Under the pieces are notes generated by a model, which worked only from the letters and a program-made list of their open reading frames with translations, ran no database searches and had not been told where the DNA came from. Below are positions 58,401 through 64,000 of a stretch of 64,000 nucleotides of DNA, one piece after another. Source of the stretch: Solenopsis invicta (taxonomy: Eukaryota > Arthropoda > Insecta > Hymenoptera > Formicidae); NCBI RefSeq assembly GCF_016802725.1, contig NC_052668.1, forward strand, positions 27,654,001 through 27,718,000, read 5' to 3'. The first letter of the stretch is position 1; each line of letters begins with the position of its first letter. The position numbers and the translations under genes were made by a program.

Positions 58401-59968
58401 TGAGCGGAGGAAGGGCGGAACCCCTCCCCCTGCACCTCTTCACCGTAATTTTTCTAATCTAACTCACCCCGTGGGACCGTCTCAGTTGGTCTACTAATGA
58501 CGTGGTGGGTGCGGGAGAAGGTGGGCTATAATTTCAAATCTAATATCGCCACATGATCAATTAGATATCCTTGGCCAATTTACAACTAAAATAGTATTAG
58601 GTTAGGTTAAAAAAACACGGAAACGGGGTGCGGGAGTTGGGGGGACGGAACCCTTCCCCCGCCCAAGCATCTACATTTCACGCAAAACTACTCAAAATAA
58701 AAGAAAAATTATTTTAAAAGAGTTTTTTTACTATAACAACTATAGTAATAAAGTTAGGTAAAAAATGTATATAACCTTTTTTATAGAGCTTATTACAAGC
58801 TTCATTTTTTGTTTGATACATATTTTTGTAAAATGAATATTTTATGAAATAATTAAGAAAAACTTTTTTCTTTCTCTAAGCATATCTTGAAAACTAGACA
58901 AGAGCGCTAATTAGTTTATAAGGAAAAGTTGTTCAGTATCCTTGCCTCTATAACATATGTCAAGGTCAACATGATTGGAACTGGGTCTCCTACTGTGCAC
59001 AACTACCAAAATTTTTATTTAAAAAGAATAAAATTAAATGTAAAATAAATATTAAATTAATGTTTAATAAATGTTAAATTAGTGTTTTTGAAATTGTTGT
59101 TTCTAATAAAAAATTAATGTAAAATAAATATTAAATTAAAATTGAATAAATGTTAAATTAATGTTTTTAAAAAATGTTTTTTCAAATAAAAAGTTAATGT
59201 AAAATAAATATTAAATTGTTGAATAAATGTTAAATTAATGTTTTTAAAAAATGTTTTTTAAATGAAAAATTAATGTAAAATAAATTTTAAATTAATGTTA
59301 AATTAATGTTTTTGAGAAATGCTTTTTCAAATAAAAAATTAATGTAAAATAAATATTAAATAAATGTTAAATAAACGTTAAATAAATATTTTACCAAATC
59401 ATTAATTTAAATATTTAATTAATGTTAAATAAGCGTTAAATAAATATTAAATAAATATTCAATAAATGTTTAATAAATATTTTTGTTATAATGAATTGTA
59501 CAATGAAAAATTAATATTAAATAAATATTTAAAAAATATTAAAGAAATATTGTTTGTTGATTGGGTAGTAGAGTAGGAAATCACTTGAACATTGCATAAG
59601 TTAAGCTTGTGCAATGTTTGTGTTTAATTTGCTTTATTATGACTCTTATTAAATAGATATTTAAAAATTATTTAGAAAATAATTGTGTTTTAAACATAAT
59701 AATAAAAATGGTTTTTATATAGTTTCTAAATTTATTTATTTCTTAAATTTGATTTCAATTCAATACGCAAATTTGTGTTAATTGAAAGTAAAGAAATGAT
59801 TGCACTCACCGTAGTAAGTTTTGCATCCTCAGGAACTTTAGGTGACAAACGCGGGATTTCTGGTATCAGTTCTAATGGGTCCAATTCCGGTATTTGATTT
59901 ATTACATCATTTATCAATCCAGTGTTCGTGGATATCAGACAAGAGATAAGAAGAATCGGTAACAACAT
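42702..59968 (-). CDS. Lipase B: lipase-3/acid-lipase-type alpha/beta hydrolase, 433 aa, 8 exons
   Basis: Paralogue of lipase A, with the same predicted reaction and location. Exons (minus): 59810-59968, 54905-55097, 52738-52852, 51166-51412, 50917-51072, 45961-46045, 43167-43324, 42702-42890; all GT-AG, phases as in A, no stop. Signal peptide MLLPILLISCLISTNTG. Triad residues kept: GHSQG (exon 4), SANDWLA (exon 7), FNHLDF (exon 8). The oxyanion-side motif is PGILCDSS as in A. The A stop codon is replaced, adding 11 residues at the C-terminus. Compared with A, many Glu/Asp are Lys/Arg, for example exon 3 SRKHINKSISKKKYW against SREHTNETISEKDYW. Introns 5 and 1 are enlarged by private insertions. 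A TATA-like box lies 74 bp upstream of the start. Confidence 0.92.
43466..43611. mobile_element. MITE in lipase B intron 7, older than the duplication
   Basis: Counterpart of 6635-6779, with the same GCTGGTATTCAG start and AATACTGGT end. Confidence 0.5.
44277..45165. other. Insertion private to lipase B intron 6, unclassified
   Basis: Unit A runs straight from 'aaaagtttctt' to 'aaccttaaattgaacatag' near 7610-7640; unit B has about 890 bp between these. No clear inverted ends. Small open frames on either strand (44331-44594, 44677-44967) are low-complexity and unassigned. Confidence 0.5.
45452..45833. mobile_element. 382-bp near-perfect palindrome (MITE) with TA target duplication
   Basis: CAGGGTGATTCAGAACGACC at the left, the inverse GGTCGTTCTGAATCGCCCTG at the right, TA on both sides. 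Unit A has the empty site at about 7896 (GATATATAG). The arms are so alike that both strands encode almost the same 100-codon open frame, which is an artefact. Half of a diverged relative lies at 61128-61315. Confidence 0.85.
46620..46870. repeat. MITE-like debris at the start of the intron-5 insertion
   Basis: Repeated TTTAGCGCCAAATCTGGCG-like words, some inverted (46613-46740), followed by a GATATTTGAGTCTTATTTAA segment (46750-46865) related to the MITE at 6635. The site corresponds to the insertion point of a different element in lipase A (11273). Confidence 0.35.
47342..47681. repeat. Two tandem ~169-bp units, each with a hairpin
   Basis: Units start GTGTTTTCCTGT at 47342 and 47511. Each holds ACGACTATTTACTGACTGCT followed by an inverted ATAGTCGT, and ends near 'aaatggcatg'. 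Units differ at scattered positions. Confidence 0.75.
47784..48773. repeat. 990-bp foldback (inverted repeat)
   Basis: Arms of nearly 490 bp: ACGACGTCTCTTAAGCTGAC at the left, GTCAGCTTAATAGACGTCGT at the right. Within the arms the word TTGTTGCTCCAGCCGATTCG and its relatives recur. Arms are diverged, so it is not recent. No TIR-end transposase gene inside. Confidence 0.75.
49601..50861. mobile_element. TTAA-bounded element of about 1.26 kb
   Basis: Left: TTAA then AAGGATGTTGGCGACATTAG. Right: CTGTCGCCAGCATTCCC then TTAA (50858-50861). The ends match, inverted, over about 36 bp including a TACCGATTG/CAATTGGTA part. It shares its left TTAA with 47035-49604. Interior is unassigned; it ends about 55 bp from lipase B exon 5. 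Confidence 0.7.
51925..52345 (-). repeat. Inverted copy of the 4220-4700 dispersed repeat in lipase B intron 3
   Basis: Shared words such as 'ataaacaagatacaagtgca' and 'cagacgctgcgtaattg' appear in reverse orientation relative to 4220-4700 and 40950-41460. It is not found in lipase A intron 3. Confidence 0.55.
52449..52497. repeat. (CA)n microsatellite
   Basis: About 24 CA units with one T interruption, in lipase B intron 3; unit A lacks it. Confidence 0.95.
53947..54013. repeat. Perfect-arm hairpin in lipase B intron 2
   Basis: CCGTCCAACTTTCTTTTAAT and its exact inverse ATTAAAAGAAAGTTGGACGG; arms about 27 bases with a 13-base loop. The matching place in lipase A (about 15098) has only one arm-like sequence. 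Confidence 0.75.
54103..54700. mobile_element. Inverted-repeat element in lipase B intron 2 (counterpart of 15319-18805)
   Basis: Ends ATTGAGCTGCAATGC and inverse CACTGTAGCCCAATG, with AT-rich inner arms. It shows the uninterrupted form of the element that the Mutator-like transposon split in lipase A. Confidence 0.5.
55230..55904. other. GC-rich blocks in lipase B intron 1
   Basis: Counterpart of 19320-20360. Retains 'gtcacgtg' near 55231 and the 'gatggactcgcccta' block near 55787. About 170 bp present in A is missing after 55980. Open frames differ from those in A. Confidence 0.4.
55905..56962. repeat. Tandem duplication of 529 bp
   Basis: 55905-56433 and 56434-56962 appear identical on inspection, including a 14-base A run. 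Both begin CCGCACCGACCATCGTACGA and end TCTAAAAGAATGTT. The unit contains the left terminal repeat of the 56813 element. Confidence 0.9.
57367..57747. mobile_element. Nested 381-bp element with CCCAGCAA ends
   Basis: Left CCCAGCAAACACAGTTGC, right CTGTGCTTGCTGGG. The interior consists of variations on the palindromic word GTTATATAAC in both orientations. Similar end design to its host element. Confidence 0.65.
58059..59008. mobile_element. Nested 950-bp foldback element
   Basis: CTGGTAATTGTGCACAATAG at the left, inverse CTACTGTGCACAACTACC at the right; arms of 300 bp or more cover 'ttgaccttgacatatg' and 'aagcttcattttttgttt'. The centre is GC-richer with GGCGGAACCCCTCCCCC facing GGGGACGGAACCCTTCC. 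Confidence 0.75.
59010..59560. repeat. AT-rich minisatellite, period near 80
   Basis: Four or five diverged units built on TTAATGTAAAATAAATATTA and TTAAATTAATGTTTTT. Similar words occur left of the nested foldback (57780-58050), so the array was there before that insertion. Confidence 0.65.
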
Positions 59969-60041
59969 GGTTGCTTGACAAGATCGTTACTGTTCGATGA
60001 AACAAAAAAAATAAAATAATGTGGTTTTCTTAAACCACTGG

Positions 60042-60049
60042 TATATATA
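60042..60049 (-). promoter_or_regulatory. TATA-like box upstream of lipase B
   Basis: TATATATA on the minus strand, 74 bp upstream of the lipase B start codon, giving a plausible transcription start near 60015. In lipase A homology stops at about 21160 and no such box follows. Confidence 0.45.
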
Positions 60050-60383
60050 CAGTATTTACATTGTTTATATATGATAAAAACGTCACAGCGTCTGAGGCTT
60101 TATGCAATTTTAATCAATGCCATCTGTTAATTTGTCATTATGTCTGCTTCTGTAATGAATAACGATTGATGTAATAACCGTAAGTGACATTTTGAAAAGA
60201 AATAGAAGATATCGCCATTTAGACAGATTGTTTATTTGCAAAATGATATAGTATTTTGTAGACTATTTGTATATAGTGTATCCCCGTATAAATGGCTTCT
60301 TTTATCTCGTAACAGAGATAGTTTTAATAAATGTAATATCAAATTTAATGGCTCGAGGTAAACACAACTTTATTGTGAGTATA

Positions 60384-60586
60384 GGGTGTTGCGTTCACAT
60401 ACATGTCGGTATAACTGGTTGCCTATTCTTACCGGCGCGCATGGTGGTACACAACTGCGTACACTTCTGCATGTCGCCAATATTTTACCGACGACGTGCC
60501 GAAGCGTATGCAGTTGTGTACCACCATGCGTGCCTGTACGAAAAAGCAACTAGTTATACCGACATGTATGTAAACGCAACACCTTG
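60384..60586. mobile_element. Palindromic MITE, about 203 bp, TA-flanked
   Basis: GGGTGTTGCGTTCACATACA at the left, inverse TGTATGTAAACGCAACACC at the right, TA at both borders. Inner arms around 'catggtggtacacaactgc' also pair. The 116-codon frame over it is an artefact. Confidence 0.75.
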
Positions 60587-60599
60587 TACAGTGGTTATA

Positions 60600-61127
60600 A
60601 TATACAGTGGTAAATAAATATTTTTTGACTCAAAGAAATCTTTTTCTCAGTGTACATATCAATATGTTTTTTACAAAATAAGAATTTATTTATTTAAAAT
60701 ACCAAGTTAAGAAAACTATTTCATCAAGGTATACATAATTTTACTCTCAGTGAATTATTAATATGAATTATTATTTTTATTACACAAAATGCTAAAATCA
60801 TCATAATCTTGTTAAATATTTTAATAATTTCATAAATCTGTAGATTTTCGTAAAATATTATAATCAGATGTCAACATGTTACACGTCAATCGTCAAAACG
60901 GGAGTTGGAAGTTATCCACACCGCAGGGACAAAACTGAAATGGTACTATTTGCCCAAGAAACCGACGTAACATGTATAATTTGTAAAATAATTTTGATAT
61001 ATCATACATTATTGTAGTGACAGAAGTGTAAGAATTTAGTCGTTTTAAAAATATATTTCTTTTATTTAAAGAAAGAATTGCGTTGCACAAAGAAGAGTTG
61101 GAAGAACGTTACAACTTTTATTATACA
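60600..61127. other. AT-rich spacer
   Basis: No gene seen. From about 60970 it aligns with 22020 onward in unit A ('aataattttgatatat'). Confidence 0.6.
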
Positions 61128-61315
61128 GGGTGATTCAGAACAACCTATGTGTTTTTGTAAAGACGTGTTCTTGGATCAATTCTGAGACAATTTTTCCTGT
61201 ACGAAAATTTTATCCGACGCTTACTTTTTGATTTATAAGGAGATAAAGTTAGCGAATCACGAGTCGGATACACATCGTAGACAAAGGCGGCGCAACTCAG
61301 CGTCCAACGCGGGCA
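61128..61315. mobile_element. Half copy of the 382-bp palindromic MITE
   Basis: Starts CAGGGTGATTCAGAACAACC after TATA and follows the left arm of 45452-45833 with substitutions, then loses similarity at the centre. The second arm is missing. Confidence 0.75.
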
Positions 61316-61669
61316 TTTACTCTTACGCTTACCTGTGTCGGAATAGAATAATTTTGTCCACTAGACCATAAATAATATTTTTTTTTTATGAATTTAATTA
61401 CTGATTTATATTTTTCCATATCACGTTTTTCTCGTTTAACTCAGCAATACTATTTCGAGCTTCAAAAATATCATAATGTAAAAAGATAATTAGGTAACTT
61501 GTGAGTATTAATTTATCTTGTACATTAGAAACTGTACATTAGGATAGTTGTAATTTGAATTATTATAATATTTATAACTTGATCGGTAAATTTATGACTA
61601 TAATTAATCATACTTGCAAGGAAAACTTTAGAAGTTATTGCGTTTTTCCCGAATAGAAATCTGTTTGGT

Positions 61670-64000
61670 AATTTTGAAGGCCAAAAAATATATGTGTCTT
61701 AGCGTTTATCAACATGTGATTTTGTTTTAAAAAAAAACAAAGGAAATAGCGGATTAAGAAGAGTAATTTTTGGCTTCGCGCGTAATCAATCGTTATACAC
61801 ATAGGGCAAAATATCCACCCAGATAAAAGAATATTTTGTGCTAAGTTTTATTTCAAAAGATCCCTACAACTTTGAAATATCGCAAAAAATGTAATTTTTT
61901 ATTAATATTTTTTTTCTTTGCTAAATCTACATTAACTGTAAAAAAAATCACAATTATAAAAAGTATCCGTATACATAAATTCTCATTTTTTTGTCGTTTT
62001 TGTTACAAATTCTGTTTTTAAAAAATCTAAAATTCTTAAAATCGCATTACTTCTTGATTTCAAATATTGGCTATTAAAAAAAAAAAAAAGAAAAACACTA
62101 GATAAGTCATATGACACATTATATTCAATATTTTTTTTTCATATTTTTTAATTTAGTAAAACGTGTCAAAAAATAAAATAAAAACCAATATTTTAAATTG
62201 TTTTTCAATCTTATATGCATGCAATTGACATATATTATGTTGTTTTTAAATACAATTATCTTCGATTACACATCTGCAAACAGTAGTATAAAATTTTAGA
62301 GTTCACGTAATTAAAATTATAAGATTTCAGTTTTTTCAGTCAGAATAATTAATTTAACTAATTTTAGCAGTTTTCACATTTTCTTCAAATATATATCAAT
62401 TTTTAACTTTATTAAGCACATAATACATATAATAAATTTGTCCTGTATTAACATAACGACAAAAGAGTTAAGGTTTTTCATCTACAAAGTTGTTTGACCT
62501 TTGTAGATAAAAAACCTTACATTTACTTCATATTGATAAGTTTTTATTAATTCACTGCTTAAAATTATACTTATGCAAATAAAGAAATAAAATCCTTGGC
62601 ACATAGTGTATTTATTTCATCGTTATTATATAAATAGAAATATGTCAGTCTTCAGCACTGTCGTCGTTTACTTATCACAGAATTAACTTTTTCAACATTA
62701 AAAAGTTTGATTAACGCTTCTGCTGGTCTTACAATACGAGACAAAACATCTTGCATGTGTCAAGTAATATATAATTGCTGCAATATGTGAACAACTGTTC
62801 TCAGTCTATTAATATATTCGCATGTGTAACATAAGATACCAGCTTTTCCAATTGTATTTATCGCATATCCTATATATAGACTATATCTAGATATATGTTA
62901 TAACACTTATAAATTTTCCGGTTAATGCGTCGCGATTTAACTTTAAACTTAACTTTGCCTTTATTTTCTTTTTAAAAAATTAGCATTTATGATTCTGTTA
63001 TTGTTCATAATCTCTGCCAAGCAAGGAACTGCTTGCGATAACTAATAAGAGTCTGTAAATAAAACTTTTAGATCATTCGCTGTCATTTCCGGAAAATCTA
63101 TTAACTCACAATCAGTTGAAGACAGTTTGTGAAAAGGCAATTTTCATCGACTCCATCTTCTTGTTTCTGGTTCTATTGCTAACAAATAATCAATGCTTCT
63201 TTTTAAAGGCATTTGCTTTATAACTTCTATATAAATGTCTACATCTGAATGTAAACGCTTACCAAAAGTATTAATGAGAAAGTAGGTTATTTTGAAGCAG
63301 TATTATACATTAATTTGTTATCTAACTGATGATGAAGAAGCTTGAATTTTTGTCTCGTGCACAGCCTGAATCATCCAACGCAATTTTGTAATTAAACGAG
63401 ATTCATTCTTTAAAATCCGGCATTAACAATACGCAATTAAATTATGATATAGCATATTTGGTGTAACATTTACTCTTTGAATTTTTTCATAATCTTAAGC
63501 TTACTACTTTTAATTTAGCTCTTGTATTTAGCTTCAAATTAGTTTTATTTATTTTTAGTATTTTTTAATACATTTATTAAATAAAAATATTTAATTTTTC
63601 TGACCAAAAAAAATTGAAATCTTATAGTTCAAATTACGTGAAATCTATAATTTTATACTACCGTTTGCAAATGTGTAATAGGAAGTAATTGTATTTAAAA
63701 ACAGCTCAATATATGCTAATCGGATTAAAACTGAAAAATTTAAAAAATCGGTTTTTATTTTTTTTTCAACACGTTTCACCAAATTAAAAAAATTGAAAAA
63801 AATATTAAATATAATATTCGTATATGATTTATCCAGTGATTTTTTTTTTCAAAAATAGCCAATATTTTAGATAAAAAAATGCAATTTAAAAAATTCTAGA
63901 TTTTTTAAAAACAGAATTTTCAGTAAAAAACGTTAAAAGAAATTAGAATTTATGTATATAGATACCCTTTATAATCATGAATTTTTTTGTAAAAGTTTTT
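61670..64000. mobile_element. Long-inverted-repeat DNA transposon (copy B), right end outside window
   Basis: Left arm 61670-62400, right arm from about 63560 to the window end, where 'agatacccttt' mirrors 61960-61970. The interior has the decayed transposase exon. The stretch CAATTTTGTAATTAAACGAG (63381-63400) is the uninterrupted target of the DIRS element in copy A. Confidence 0.7.
62890..63370 (-). pseudogene. Decayed transposase exon in copy B
   Basis: Minus-strand reading includes SDVDIYIEVIKQMPLKRSID and LLAIEPETRRWS in one frame (63160-63290), then LSQAVPCLAEIMNNNRIINA after frame changes. It aligns with 24536-24960, whose splice donor GTAAGT has become ATAAGT here. Non-functional. 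Confidence 0.5.

Larger units (their letters stand above)
56813..59565. mobile_element. 2.75-kb non-autonomous element with CCCA ends and TA target duplication
   Basis: Left CCCAATCAGCACACAATATT, right inverse AATATTGTTTGTTGATTGGG, TA on each side (56811-56812, 59566-59567). Lipase A has the single TA empty site at 20700-20701. The interior is almost wholly reiterated AT-rich words such as AAACATTTTTAAAAACATTT, plus two nested elements. A second copy of the left end at 56284 comes from the 529-bp duplication. Confidence 0.75.
39958..64000. repeat. Segmental duplication, unit B
   Basis: Counterpart of 3540-30545, in the same orientation; runs off the window. Private insertions here: solo LTR (40414), 44277-45165, the 382-bp palindrome (45452), the intron-5 element chain (about 46620-50861) and 56813-59565. 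Confidence 0.85.

Noticed and set aside
60267..60617. 116-codon frame
   Set aside because: Covers a TA-flanked palindromic MITE; no family similarity.
1..64000. tRNA, rRNA or other standard RNA genes
   Set aside because: No cloverleaf or conserved rRNA sequence noticed by eye; a covariance-model scan would be decisive.

Overview
This is AT-rich, intron-bearing animal DNA, best explained as an insect and probably a hymenopteran such as an ant. That rests on a lipase-3-type gene with eight exons, an insect gustatory receptor with the usual C-terminal exon structure, and the mix of mobile elements (Penelope-like, DIRS, Mutator-like, many small inverted-repeat elements). Species assignment is inference.

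Layout. Three host genes can be supported, all on the minus strand: lipase A (exons between 5969 and 21104), a gustatory receptor (36150-37756) and lipase B (exons between 42702 and 59968). Lipases A and B are paralogues with identical exon number, exon lengths (except the last) and intron phases. Their introns and flanks also align, so a unit of tens of kb was duplicated in tandem: about 3540-30545 corresponds to about 39958-64000. Almost everything else is mobile DNA. Because the duplication supplies an empty or occupied counterpart for many positions, insertions can be sorted into older than the duplication (present in both) or younger (in one only).

Region by region. 1-3540: one arm of a long-inverted-repeat transposon carrying a Tc1/mariner-like relic, then a small MITE. 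3540-21104: downstream DNA and lipase A, whose introns hold a Penelope-like retroelement (intron 5), a Mutator-like transposon with an open 588-codon transposase (intron 2) and several MITEs. 21105-25007: repeat debris, a Penelope fragment and a second long-inverted-repeat transposon. 25008-29980: a DIRS tyrosine-recombinase retrotransposon with both inverted terminal repeats and the internal complementary region, inserted into that transposon. 30546-39957: gene-poor DNA, a broken copy of the receptor's first exon, a Penelope fragment, the receptor and TTAA-bounded elements. 39958-60030: solo LTR and lipase B, with a 382-bp near-perfect palindrome, a chain of TTAA-bounded elements in intron 5, and a 529-bp tandem duplication plus a 2.75-kb element in intron 1. 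60030-64000: MITEs and a third copy of the long-inverted-repeat transposon.

The most interesting biology is the lipase pair. Both reading frames are intact with canonical splice sites, yet lipase B differs from A by a strongly one-directional switch from acidic to basic residues (13 reversals against 1 by hand count), concentrated in exons 3, 5 and 8, while exon 4 with the catalytic serine changes mostly silently. Both copies also have Pro where the family has His in the oxyanion-side HG motif.
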